Shown: piece after piece, positions 12,441 to 24,070 of the stretch
Layout: each line of letters begins with the position of its first letter
How positions within the stretch are numbered: the stretch's first letter is position 1
Assembly (NCBI RefSeq): GCF_958450345.1
Contig: NC_088782.1
Coordinates: 3,109,501 to 3,173,500, forward strand
DNA length: 64,000 nucleotides
DNA from: Calliphora vicina
Taxonomy: Eukaryota; Arthropoda; Insecta; Diptera; Calliphoridae
Direction of reading: 5' to 3'
Notes under the pieces: model-generated
What the model was told of the DNA's origin: nothing
The model's database searches: none
Seen by the model: only the letters and a program-made list of their open reading frames with translations
Made by a program: the position numbers and the translations under genes

Positions 12441-13849
12441 GCGAAAACCGGATTTCTAAGAAAAAACAAATAAATTCTGCTATTTATTAGCATTAAATCA
12501 TAAATGAGAAAATCCAACTGTTATTAACTGTTTACTTTTAATATTTTGTACACATCTATAAAAAAAATAGGAATTTTGAGCCTAGAAAATCAAACTAAGT
12601 CGAATTTCGAAATTCTGGAGAACTCTAAAGTTTGGCCATGCATGTATACAAAATATTATCTATCGAATTCATTTTGGTGATCGAAATTTTATATAAGTTA
12701 AAAATAAACATCTTGTTTAGTGGACTTACTAAAATAATTGTTCAAAATATCTATTCATTTCTTGGAGATGAATTTGAAAAATTTCCCAAATATAAGAATT
12801 GATTCCTTAAATATCAGCAAATAAGCAAACGAAGAAGCAGCAGCAACCTTTTTAAATTATTATTTGTTTTGTGTGTTTTGTTTATTATTTGACTTTTAAC
12901 TCAACTTCACTCTTTTTGTATTCACCACACTCTACTTTTGACTTCAATTGTAGTTGTTTAAACGCTCCACTCACACATGCAAACACACAAAAAAGTAAAA
13001 ATAAAACAATTGTTTATCCTGGGAGTCATACGAAAGCAAAAAAAAAATCGAAAAATAAAAGATACAAAAGATATTTTTATGTGATTAAAAAGGCTGGCAA
13101 TCAAAAAAGATTTTCACAAAATACATACAACAGCAACAAATACATTGCACCCGCACTCATAACTCACGTACAACAAAATCCACACACACACACATACATA
13201 AATACCTTCCTCTATTGTTTTCGGATTTTGTTTGCGTATTTATCTTCTGAAACTCTTCTCGCTGCTCCATGTCTGGCTGTGTGTTGTACCGGAGTTTGTA
13301 TATGAGTTTAAAAATCTGCTTCATCTTGTGTGTAGGAAGGAATAAAAGGGTTAAACAGGAAACATTTGTCATGAACAAAAAACAGAATTCAATACACTCA
13401 AATTCTCATCGATGTATGGGTGTGTGTGTGTAATTCCCTTATACATATACATAAATATTAATCTATTAAGATTTATGAAATTATTGATTTTATTCGAAAT
13501 TATTTATTTGTGCAGGGGAGATTAAATTGTTTTACTTCTTTTGTGGCCTTATGTTTAAAGTCATATGTATCAAATACTATTTTACTATCAATATACTAGG
13601 TACATACATATGTATGTAAAAATCTTCGAACAATTTTTTCATAAAAAATTAAAAATTATAGAAAATTTTGATGTTTTTTATGAATTGACAATACTAATAG
13701 TGGAACCGCACAGTGAAATCAATTATAAAAAAATGTAATGTAATAGATCTATATCTATATATCTAATTTAATTTGCGACAGTCCTGTCAAAAAACAAGGT
13801 TGTCAAAGTCGATCGCCTCTGGTTTGAAAAACTAAGTACAGCTCGTAAC
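12441..13849. other. No gene; unique sequence with CA/GT microsatellites
   Basis: A (CA)n run lies at 13178-13195 and a (GT)n run at 13418-13431. A 144-codon frame at 12871-13305 spans poly-A-rich sequence and the CA run. It reads as translated low-complexity DNA (K-rich, then HTHTY), so I do not call it a gene. Confidence 0.4.
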
Positions 13850-14225
13850 TTGTACAATATGGCCAGCTGTCAATACCATTCTTTTTGGATTTGAATTTTA
13901 AAAACATTGTTATCCACTTTTTCCGGAAATCCTCTCATTAAAGATTTCATAGTTGCTTCTGTTACCTTTTTGTACGGGATGGTCCACTTATATTTAAATC
14001 GGACATGTCCTGGGACAGATTTTCTGTGTTCTTTAATTCTTTGTTATAAGAATCCAACAATACCTTTCCACAGGCCGAAGTTCTGAACAGTTGGGTGGAT
14101 TTACCATCCGTGGTACAAAATTGACATTATTGTTTGAATACCTCTCAAGGGCCTTTTTTCCATAGTGGCATGATACCAAATCGGACAAGAAGTATGAATT
14201 CTACAGAAAGCTACTGAACTAATCC
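13850..14225 (-). pseudogene. Tc1-like transposase C-terminal relic
   Basis: Minus-strand translation of about 14068-14140 gives NVNFVPRMVNPPNCSELRPV. This is the pattern F-P-x-x-x-N-P-P-N-x-x-x-L-R-P-(I/V)-E that precedes the third catalytic residue in a group of Tc1/mariner-superfamily transposases from insects. Downstream, frame-shifted, come pieces that fit the family's C-terminal helices (EATMKSLMRGFPEKVD-like). Several frameshifts and stops show it is dead. The N-terminal DNA-binding part is not recognised. Subfamily is uncertain. Confidence 0.55.
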
Positions 14226-14339
14226 ATTATAATATAACAATTGTCCCACTCTGAATTGTTTACGTGTAGTTAACCACACATTGGCTTAACATTTCTGAGG
14301 ACAATTTTTTGTTCAATACCCTGTGCGCAAAATAAAGTG

Positions 14340-14900
14340 ATTTTTATGAACATTATTGACACTAGGGGACACTGACTTGAGGAGAAATTGGAAAAAAGTG
14401 AATTTCGTATCGCATTACTTTTTGCGAAAAAAACCCATCACAAAAATAAAGGCTAAGCTTGATAAATACAATGCGAACACTGCTCCATCAATTTCAATGG
14501 TAAAAAGTCGTTGTGGCCGTACATGCACGGAAGATGCCGAATGTTCTGGAAGCCCATTTGAAGTCTCTACATCCGAAACAATTGAAAAAAAATCACGATA
14601 TGGTGTTGGCCGACCGGTGATTGAAAGTGCAAGAGATTGTTGAAGCCACATGACTCAGTGGTTTAAAATTTGAATGATCACTTGGGTATGAGTAAGCTTT
14701 CGCAAGATATGCGCCAGCCATCTTCGGGTGCACACAATCACAATTGGGTGCAAAAATGCGTACAGACATGTGCAGTTTCGATGGCAAAACTCCATGAATT
14801 AGTCTACTTAATGCTACCACTTCTGCAATATTTTACAGATTTAGCCACGAATGACTATTTTTTTGTTTCCAAACCTGTAGGAATTGCTCTGTGAAAAGAG
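14340..14900 (+). pseudogene. Irritans-like mariner transposase relic
   Basis: The frame at 14356-14643 contains CGRTCTEDAECSGSPFEV and ETIEKK, matching the helix-turn-helix linker region of irritans-like mariners (family pattern 'ST.D.ERSGRP.EV'). After a frameshift come 'LNDHLGMSKLS' and then, following an internal deletion, VSMAKLHEL and ATNDYFFVSK, which match the region just before and at the third catalytic Asp ('PDLAPSDFFLF' in the family). Most of the catalytic core is missing and stops are present. It is a different lineage from the five mauritiana-type copies elsewhere in the window. Confidence 0.7.
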
Positions 14901-15140
14901 ATTTGATTTGATCAAAATAACTATTGTGATGACCTCGACAACTCTTATTTTTTGGAAGGGATAACAAAGTTGGAGAAACATTGCACAAACTGCATAGGCT
15001 GAAAAAACTTGTTTATCAAGTTTTAACTATAGTCCATGACGACCAAATTTTAGTTGAAATTAGCCCTCGATATACAGCTGTTAAATTGAGTCGAATTTTT
15101 TAAAAATATTAATGAATACGGCCTGATTATTAATGTTAAC

Positions 15141-15880
15141 TAGAGTTTTACAAGGGAATTCCAAAAACTAGTGAATGTTCACGGCCATGACAGCATTCTA
15201 TTCCGATCGAAAGTGGAATTATTTTAGTATTTTGCTTTTTCACAAAGAGTAAAAAAACCACCTTCCGTGGAATTGAATTTTGTTTAATATTATTGGGTTT
15301 TATTCAAGTTTTAATAAAAATGTTTTTTTTTTTTGCGAATTAACAGAACTAATTGGAATCTAACGAACTAAATCTATTGGAAATTGAAGCCATTCTGATA
15401 AAAATTACAAATGGTAACAGGTTTGTATATAACCAAAATTAGAAATCGAGTCAGTTTATCTCCTTATATTAAATTTGTATTGGATTTTTATACCCTACAC
15501 CACCATAGTGGGGAGGCTATTATGCGTTTGTAACGCCCAAAAATATTAGTCTAACACCCACCTTAAAGTATACCGATCGACTTAGAATCACTTTCTGAGT
15601 CGATTAAACGATGTCCGTCCGTCCGTCTGGTTGGCTGGCTGGCCATGTAAACCTTGTGCGCGCGCAGAGTACAGGTCGGGCTTGACCGACCATACTTTCT
15701 TACATGTTTTATTTGTATCCAATTACATTTTAAAACTATACACATTTTTTAGATTTTTACCGAAGTCTTAAAGGTGAATGAATAGTTTGTTCTCGGCGGG
15801 ATTTCCCGGGATCCTGGGAAATTTCCAATTGAAACCCGATTTCCCGGGAAATGAAAAAGTCCGGGAAAGGCAAAACTCTA
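15141..15880. mobile_element. hAT-type element with 8-bp duplication (ATGTTAAC)
   Basis: The element starts TAGAGTTTTAC and ends with inverted GCAAAACTCTA. It is flanked by a perfect 8-bp direct repeat ATGTTAAC at 15133-15140 and 15881-15888, the hAT hallmark. Near its right end it has several TTTCCCGGG motifs, identical in arrangement to the element at 37879. A shortened family A copy (15489-15708) lies inside it. No transposase is readable; non-autonomous or decayed. Confidence 0.8.
15489..15708 (-). mobile_element. Family A repeat with large internal deletion
   Basis: Both ends are present: the TATACCCTACACCACCATAG end and the GGTCGG hairpin/ACATGTAAGAAAG head. The middle, from 'gtacaggtcg' to the head hairpin, is missing. 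The core 'gtcgattaaacgatgtcc' is intact. It sits inside the hAT element at 15141-15880, so it inserted there later, or travelled with it. Confidence 0.75.
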
Positions 15881-15888
15881 ATGTTAAC

Positions 15889-17625
15889 CTTAAAATATTT
15901 TAAAACGAAATTACATACTTGAGGTAAATTTTACTTTGGGTAAATTTGGACCCAATGGAATGAAGGGGTTAAAGAAGTGTATTGTAAAATTGTTTCGGAA
16001 GCAATCAACACATAGTTGTCCGAATATTGATGTTCTTCTGTTTTAATTCATTGACTCTGAATGGTATGAAATATACACTATTTTAAATGAATCTAAGTTA
16101 TGGTCCTTCGCACTCATATCTATTTGGTATGAATTTACAAAAAGCTAAAATAAGTTACAAATTTACAATTTTTTAATGCACTTTGATTTTTAAATCACCA
16201 AATGTGCAATTCTGGCTAAAAACCCTACAGCCAACATTTGTTTTGACACATTTACAAATTCTGAGAAGTTAATTTAAAAATCATTTATTTTTTGTTTTTG
16301 TTTGTTCACAAATAAATTTAAAAATCCTACACAAGTGACGGCATTTATTTCGTATTAATTCCTGGCAATTGTTTGCTGCAACATACAACAATAACAAACG
16401 AAGTCATTACATGAACCATAATTAATATAATTGACATATTTTTGGGTACGGTTTGTAATTGAAATGAAAATGATTTTTATTTATTTTTTTTTTACAAAAG
16501 CTGTAAGTGTGTAAAGAACGAAAGAAAGAGCGGGAAAGATATATAGCGAGTAAAATAAAACAAAAGAGTACAAACAAAATACATAAGTATTATATCTGTC
16601 ATTTAATGTTAAACAAAAGTATACGGCATAAGTTTAAAGCTTAGAACGACGTGCAGTCTAGTCAACTGTTGTGATCATGCCAAAATCAAACCTAAAAAAT
16701 AACAACAATAACAAAAACAAACACTCACACACCTTGAAAGCTGTCAAATTTTAGCACATATTCCAACCAAAGCAGCCAGCAACAATTTAAACAATATTTG
16801 TTTTTTTTTATTTAGTTTTATAAAAGAAACATTTTTGCCAGAAGTGATCATGAGGAAAAACAAACAAACAGCTCCAGCTCAAACAAAACAATTCATTTTT
16901 ATTTCTTATGAGTTTTTTTTCTTTTTTTTTTTGTAGGAAAAAGTGCGTGGACTGATTACGGTCTTATTACATTGAAATTGTTTTTCTGCTGCTAAAGCCA
17001 GCAACTACAATAGGAATAAAATCTTAAAAAAAATAAGACGTGGTAGTGATGGTGTCGTTCGTTGTTGCTTAAGAATGGATGGATGGTTGAAGCTCTGACT
17101 GACTGTTTGGCTCGTTTGATGATGATCTTCAATGAGCTGTTAAACAATCAACGATTAAACGTCATTCATAACTGTCATTCTTCCTCTCTGCCTTTCTCGC
17201 TGACTTCAGACAGAATTCATTCATAAGTTGATCTATGTTTGGAAAAAGAATCAAAGGAATACGAGTCAGTCAGCACATTAAACCCTTTTTTACCTTACGA
17301 TCAGTGATTCAGAGCTGTTTCTGCCCATACTCGTATGTTCTTTAACCCATTAGCAGCTGAAACGTTATTTGTAAACTCTAAAATTAGTTCATCTCCTTTT
17401 AGAAATGCTTATCAGTTCCTACGATCGGCACTGATCACCTCTTGAATATTTTTAAATCTGCACAAAGGTAAGTTGAGTCGGAGGTGTTGGAAAATAAATA
17501 TAAAGATTCCAAATCATCATGGCAAGACAAACGATTGTGCGGTGCGTCCAAATGAGAAATGTTTATTATCGAAATGAATTTAGCGGCAATGCTCATTTAT
17601 TAAATAAATACATATATCAGAGGTG
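15889..17625. other. No gene; unique sequence
   Basis: It holds AAC/ACA-rich stretches (16680-16730), oligo-T tracts and a short GGAT run near 17080. Base composition is less AT-skewed around 17040-17320. No coding frame or known motif is supported. Could be regulatory, but nothing in the sequence shows it. Confidence 0.4.
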
Positions 17626-17960
17626 TTTTCATAAGATCAATGTTGCACTGACTTGTTTCATTGACTTACAATTTGTGTTCCACCACAAAAAGTAGACCAA
17701 AGGTGTCAAATCACACAAATGAAGTGGCCAATTCACAGGAGCTTTGCTTGAGATTAATCGGTCTTCAAATGTTTGGCTCAAACAAGTGATGGTTGCACGC
17801 TATGGCATGTTGCGCCATCTTTTTGGAACCAATTTTCTTCCAACTGATTTGCAATGACATGAAAAATATAAAAATCATGAATCATTTGCCTGTAGTGAAA
17901 CTCTTGCTCCAGGAAGAAGTATAGAGTACCAATTTTACTTTGCGCTAATGCATCTGAAAT
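17626..17960 (-). pseudogene. IS630/Tc1-mariner-like transposase fragment
   Basis: Minus-strand translation gives NWFQKDGATCHS, then after a frameshift FEDRLISSKAPVNWP and CDLTPLVYFLWW. In the family these are the second catalytic Asp region (W-F-Q-Q-D-G-A-T-C-H) and the third (W-P-P-R-S-C-D-L-T-P-L-D-Y-F-L-W-G). Stops and frameshifts show it is dead. The same family occurs at 27720, 54770, 57440 and 61738. Confidence 0.7.
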
Positions 17961-17997
17961 GATGAAAATTCAACCCCTTCTTTTTGTAAATGTCTCA

Positions 17998-18306
17998 CAG
18001 TGGTATGAGAAAAAAAAAGAGGGAAATAAATCTGTAACTTCTAAACCCTTAGCCCAATTTAAACGAAATTTCACATGCGCAAAAAGGAAGTGTTGTAGAG
18101 TTTACGTTTTGAACTCGGACCTCAGGACCCCACCACGAGCGGGACCAGAGGTCTCTAAAGTAGGACACCTCAACCCCTTTTTTTGCACAGTGGTATGAGA
18201 AAAAAAAGAGGGAAATTAATATGTAACTTCTAAACCCTTACCCCAATTTAAACAAAATTTCACATGCGCAAAAAGGAAGTGTTGTAGAGTTTAAGTTTTG
18301 AACTCT
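17998..18306 (+). repeat. Tandem duplication inside family C
   Basis: A block from 'cacagtggtatgagaaaa' to 'gtagagttta.gttttgaac' occurs at 17998-18115 and again at 18188-18303, about 190 bp apart, with few differences. The copy at 1600-1700 on the other strand has the corresponding sequence once. Confidence 0.7.
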
Positions 18307-19012
18307 TTGTTTAAGTTTTGAACTTTGGACCGCATATTATATTTCTTCGTTTGTGTTCCGATTTCAAAGAACTTATATATATGTATATAGAATCTTCTCA
18401 TCGAGCACTACATAAAACCTCCTCGTAGCTATCAATTATCTTTTATATCTTAGGAGATATTCTCATTTGAAAATTAAATTTTAAAAATTTTTACCCACCC
18501 TACTCCAGTTTTTTCATGACCACGGTTCCAAATATTTCCCGATTTTCTCCACTTTTTTTATAGGATTAACAACAGATGTATATATCAAATAAAGAAAGGT
18601 TAAAAATCACGGCTGAGTCCAAAGTTACATGCATTTGAATTTAAAAAAATAAAAAAGGCGATTTTTCGCTATTTTTTGGGTAAAAAAAGTACTTTTATTC
18701 ATTTTAAGTTATCTAAAAAATTTCTAAGAGGATGTGTAATGAAAATGTACTTTTTGAAAAGCTAACTTTACATCAAATATTTTAAATGAAAAAAAATTAT
18801 AATTTTTGATACCGAGATTACCAGGTCCATTTTTTAGATAACATAAAACGAATAAATGTACTTTTTTCCCAAAAAATCGCGTTTTTTTATTTTTTTAAAT
18901 TCAAATGCATTTAACTTTGGACTCAGTCATGATTTTTAACCAATTATTTCTTTATTTGATACATATATCTGTTGTTAAAAAAATGGAGAAAATCAGGAAA
19001 TATTTGAAACCG
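18100..19012. repeat. Family C foldback element
   Basis: Inverted arms lie at about 18525-18690 and 18865-19012. They share 'gatttttaacc', 'tttgaatttaaaaaaat', 'atttctttatttgat', 'ctgttgtt' and 'ggagaaaatc', with an AT-rich centre. The left side continues outward into sequence matching 1430-1620 in reverse ('cgagcactac', 'ggagatattc'). No transposase. A non-autonomous foldback with a relative at 1000-1740. Confidence 0.65.
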
Positions 19013-19039
19013 CGGATGCAGAAGCCCAATCTGCTACTC

Positions 19040-19440
19040 ACTATGCGACTAAATAGATCTTTAAGGCAAATATCTAAGCTATCTTTTGAGAGAAAAAAGA
19101 AAGCTTAGATATTTTTAAAAATAAGTTTTTGATTTTGGAAAAAAATGTCAAAATTTTTTTTATTTTTTTTAATTTTTTTTTCGAAAGACTGAAGAAATAG
19201 CTATCTAAACTGTTTGGGACACATTTTGCTAAGAACAATAGGTAACAAGTTACATGGATGAGAAAATACAACTGCTTGGTCAATATGTCAAATTTTGACC
19301 CCCTCTAATTCAGAGAGTTCGCCACAAATTGTGTCTGAATTACTATCCAATAAAACTAACCTTGGTGCAAATTTCATTCCGATCGGAAGACATCGATTTC
19401 AAAAGTTGGTTCACTTGGCATGAAATCCCCAGTGATAATG
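19040..19440 (+). repeat. Family D repeat, second copy
   Basis: It matches 7005-7355 in order and strand ('atatctaagct', 'gggacacattttgctaa', 'gtgtctgaattactatcc', 'atgaaatccccag'). It directly follows the right arm of the family C foldback. Non-coding. Confidence 0.6.
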
Positions 19441-22400
19441 CTTCCGAATGTCACACCACTTAAAACTTATTTAAAAAGTAAATCGCGACATAAAGAATGG
19501 GCCTGACAACATAACGTTTTTTATATTGGTTAATTCTACGTGACAATATAATGAAAAATCAAAAATATGAGATATTTTAAACCATTATCCGTTCAAATAT
19601 AGATGAGAGACATATACGAGCATGGAAAGAAACAACATGGCTCAAAAATATCCTGGTGTGGACTGGCATCCTTTAAGGTGGGAACCACCTGAGGTACACA
19701 AACTTATGTGCAAACATTCAAAAAACTATGGAATGTTTACAAATTACCGAATTCTTTGAGTTTTGACATAAATTCCCCTATTAGAGGGTTAATGTGCCTA
19801 CTTGTTGCTGTTGCTCAGCTAAAATTAAAATCGCGTCGGTGTTTCTCAACCCACTATTTGTGAAGCAAGTTCTACTTTAATATTCCTGCGTATAAACACG
19901 AGAACGTATGTACATACGCCTGCGTCTAAAGGCGGTGGCGGCTTCGGCGGCTTACAATAAAGTTACACCATGTCTCATCATCTTCATCATCATCTTTGCA
20001 TCGTCTTCTTACTCTGCTGAGGCACGCAAGCAGGGAGCATCTCATCATCATGGTTTTTGTCGTTTTCGTCGTCACTTTTGTTTCATGATTCAATGTACGA
20101 GCATTAAGAGAGACGCGTTTGTTTTTAAGTAATTTCATTTAATCTTAGTCGGATCACACTGTTTTATAACACGGCTCGTTCTTAAATTATTTTTTTCTTC
20201 TCATTTTTGGCCGATTCTTAAATGTGTGTAAAAAAAAGAATTAAAGCGTTGATTCCTGTCTGCCATTTGGAATATCCCGTGTTATTTTATCTTGGCACGT
20301 TCTTTTGGCGTTTTGCGGCTTAAAAATTGTTTGTCTTTGAGTCATAAAAACTGAACAAAAAACTCAGCTGAAATACAAAACCAGATTCTGCGACAATTGA
20401 GCTTTAAAGTTACAATTCTTCTTTATAAAATTTTAATGTTTAGGAGTGTGTCTGAGTGTGTTTGAGTATCTGTGCAACATTTATTACTTTGTGTTGTTTT
20501 TAATGAATGAACGAATGAATGAAGAGTTGCTATCAAGTCTTCTGCAAAAGTGCAAATAAAATGTTTAATGTCATTTGTAACTACTAAGATCGACTGAATG
20601 TATATGATCGTGGTTTGCGAGAGGAAGTTAAAAATGTTCAAGTAATTTTCAATTTCAAATTTGAGTTGGTAGAAAGCGTACGAGTATGTGTGTGTTTATG
20701 TGCGACTGTGATTGACATGATCGTGATTTACACCATTTCTGGGTGCGTAAAGCACCTACTAAAATCATTTAAAATGTTTATTACTTTTATGTGTTTTCTT
20801 TGCCATTTTTTTGTACTGGTTTGTCTGCTGCAAATGTACTAGCATGTGTGCATGTATGTTTAAGAGCTGTGTTAAATTGTTTAGAAAAATTATATGGAGG
20901 TGACAGAATAGTAAATTGCCGGCTGACATTTAGAAAATTTATTTCTTGCTAATCACAAAATGGCTTTTTGCGAATCTATTGAAAATGTACATAATGGTCT
21001 CAAAATTTATGCATGTCCTGGAATGCAAAACTTTATATTAATGAAGTAGTTTTCTATATTGGCACCCATACGACTATGAATTACATAGCACGGAGAGGGA
21101 AAGTGCTGTGGTGTGATCTAGCATTTCTATTTACTCTTACTTTCAGCTAATTAAACTGAACATTCCAAAAAGTGTGTGTTTTAAACAAATATCAATGAAT
21201 TGTCGAAATAAATGGCAAAACTAAAAAAACATTTAACCAAAACGAATGAAAAAAAAAATAAACTATGTCAAGTATTTTATGCCGGTGTAATTTACGATTA
21301 ATTAATTATAAACTAGAGGCAAAGGCAGTGGCAGGCAGTAAGTGAAACAAACCGAAAACAACAAGCCACCAACGAAATGAAATAAAAAACCATAACTAAA
21401 CTGAAATGATATTTAGCCAGCGACAAATAAATATTAAAAAAAAAAACTAAAAATTAAACGACATGTGGCAATTGAGGTGATACCAAAAGTCATACTTGTA
21501 CATGCTCATAGCAAAGAGTATACTGCCTGCCAATGACTTTTCACCAATATAAATGACAGCGTATTAACCACGTTTACACACCGAGACTCTGTCGCACATA
21601 TTTTCTGCTTGTTACGAGGTTTTCATGTTTGTTATGGTTTTAGACCAATTTTTATTACAAGTTTTTTTTTCTACCAAACGAATGGTAAAAGGGAAACACC
21701 TTGCGGTACATTACAGAACAACAAAGCAAACAAAAACATATCGAGCAAAGAATGCCTCTTTAAGGGCTAAAAACAACGCAGCACCACTATATAGAATGTG
21801 GCAGCAAGACAGGCAACCCTTAGTTGTGGCAACAGAACGAAGAAAAAAAAACAGCTAAAACGCGATAAGGAAATAAAAAGTGAATTTAAAAAAAAAACAC
21901 AACTGAAGTCGTTATAAACTAGAGTGTTTGTAGGTTCTGTAGAGGACAAACATTCAGCCGTTAGGACGGACGTTTAGTTAGACAGACATGTGTAGTTTTA
22001 ATAACGCATAGAACCCCGTTGGGGGTTTTACATGTGAACCAGAAAATTTTGTTGTTTCTTTCGTAGTTGTTAACTTCACTTTTCCATTCTACTTTATGTT
22101 TTTTTTTTTTAACAATTTTTGCTGTTCTCTTGTTTGGAGGAGCGTCATGTCAAACAGATACGCGCATAATTAATGAGCTTTTTATGGGTTATTGAACCGC
22201 AAATGTATGACGACAATATTTTACATAACTACTTACTACTTTTACATACTCTACATACGTATTAATGTAAGTTTTGTAATATTAAAGTTTATGTGACTGA
22301 ATGTGTGTGTCTGTCTTGAATTGTGTTGGCAAGGAAGTAAATTCACTAGTTATTCAAAGAAGTTGTACATTTTTCAAAAAGTTCTGAGTTCTTGAAGACT

Positions 22401-22483
22401 AGAATTTCAATCTAGAACAGAGAAAGTCAAACACATGCACTTAGAGAAACAGAAGATCAGAGAATGCCTATAAACAAACAAAC
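19441..22483. other. No gene; long unique island
   Basis: This includes CATC-rich sequence at 19976-20060 giving short mirrored frames on both strands, GT runs near 20685 and 22300, and AAC-rich sequence near 21350. At 19640-19680 a frame resembles a transposase 'ILVWTGI' motif, but the match is too short to call. No coding gene is supported. Confidence 0.4.
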
Positions 22484-23170
22484 TGTTCAGAAGTGGTGAT
22501 TACGACACAGAAGACAAAGTTCGCACATACCAGCCAAAATAGTTTTAACATCCATGAACATTATTTTCAAACTCAATAACAGTAGGATTCATCCAAAGGC
22601 AGGCAAATTGGGTAACCTACGAATTGAAGAAGAAAGACCTTCAAAGAATTTTGCTTGTCTGAACACTGCTTGAGTGCTGTAAAAGAAAATCATGTTTGCA
22701 CTGAATCATTACTTGCGATAAAAAATGAATCCAATACGATATCCCGAAGCGTAAAAGAAGCCCGCCCAACCAGCCGAATCGACACCAAAACCAAATATCC
22801 ATGATGCTAAGACAATTCTCTGTATTTGGTGGGACCAAAAGGCTGCTTAATTCTGGCCAGACCATCACTGGGAACCTGTACCGAATGCATCTGATTTGTT
22901 TAAAGCGAGCATTCGCAGAAAAACGACCAGAATATGGACATGAAACCACAATGACAACGATCGGCCACATGTTGCAATACCTGTTAAAAAGTATTTAGAA
23001 TGATGTGGTTGGGAAGTTTTGCACACCCGCCTTATAGTCCAGATCTTGCTCCTTTCGACTACTATTTGTTACGATCGATGGAAAACGATGTCTCTCGGAT
23101 ACGCTTCACTTTAGATAAGAGTATCCTAAATAGGACTGATTCGTTCATGGCTTAAAAGGTTAAGCACTTT
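22484..23170 (+). pseudogene. Mauritiana-type mariner transposase relic (copy 1)
   Basis: Frame-shifted translation runs through most of a mariner transposase: FRSGDYDTEDK-like start, GFIQRQANWVTYELKK, a ETMFALNHYLR region before the first Asp, AQPAESTPKPNIHDAKTIL, SGQTITGNLYRMHLI and RAFAEKRPEYGH. It then gives the terminal PPYSPDLAPFDYYLL with the third catalytic Asp. Many frameshifts and stops are present. The N-terminal ~40 residues are not recognised. It shares its sequence type with the copies at 26265, 48322, 53900 and 57650. It lies just upstream of a minus-strand non-LTR relic. Confidence 0.8.
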
Positions 23171-23440
23171 ACACCCAATTGATTTAATACTCATCACGAT
23201 ATTTCACACTTTAGGGTCATCAATAATTCGAAATGAAATACCATTATATGAATTATTCCCATGGTCAAAACAAATAATAATTGAAGGTGATTTCGAGATA
23301 GAAGGCTGAAAATTCATTACATTCCTTAACATCGATATTGCATACACTAACATACCCACTGGCACTATCTTCCATCTTTCTTAACGCCTTCCAAATTGTT
23401 GTAGACGTCATATAAAAATAAATTGAGGTCATTCCTGTTC

Positions 23441-24070
23441 CTATGGTCGCGTTTCTGCCTCACTTTCACTATCCTCACTACATGCAGACCTCAGTTGTGT
23501 TTCCGCGGCATGGTTTTCTACGTGTCTGCGACCTTCAAGTACGATATTTATGAGGTGTCCTGCTACCTCGATATTATTGGCATCTTTATGAATAACACTC
23601 AAAGCTAGCGTATACGAATTCAGATCTAATGGATCCATATTCTTTTCGTTTCCTGATACCCTTGGGAAAAACTCCAGCCGTGTGATGTTAAAATTTGGAT
23701 GACAACTCCGACAACATCCCACAAAGAACTTTTAAGTCAGTTGTATTTCACTACTGAATGAATATTTTTTTCGTATGTATGATGTTCCGAGGATATTTGC
23801 AAGCAGCTAAGTTTGAATATTTCTCCACTGGATAGTACTCAGCGAAGGTGACAACACTGAATAATGTTGTAGGTAGCAAACAGGATTTCTTTATCCAAGT
23901 CCCATATACTCTCGGCTAGAGCATTGAGAACCTTGTTGCTACGTGATTGAAGTGCCATGATGCAGAAAACACGGTGATCCCAAAAAGGTTTAGATCACAG
24001 TCCGGATTTGGACTCCTTCGATTAAGACCCCTCGACCAGGTGGTCAAAAATGTTAAGTCTGCGTTGGAGG
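23441..24070 (-). pseudogene. Jockey-clade-like non-LTR reverse transcriptase C-terminal relic
   Basis: Minus-strand frames read SRSNKVLNALAESIWDLDKE (about 23960-23900), matching the conserved post-catalytic 'NKVLKALAGS.WG.DKE.LL.TYK' region of jockey-like elements. This is followed by LSTIQWRNIQ and then GCCRSCHPNFNITR. The frame 23441-23722 ends with LDLNSYTLALSVIHKDA, fitting the family's C-terminal 'L....Y...L..IH..AV' segment. Stops and shifts separate the blocks. The catalytic FADD region is not present. Family known; exact element not identified. Confidence 0.6.

Noticed and set aside
12871..13305. 144-codon open frame
   Set aside because: The product is poly-lysine and HTHTY-type low complexity from A-rich and CA-repeat DNA; no domain pattern.
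19600..19720. Possible transposase 'ILVWTGI' motif
   Set aside because: Only about ten residues resemble the Tc1/mariner second-strand motif and no neighbouring motif supports it.
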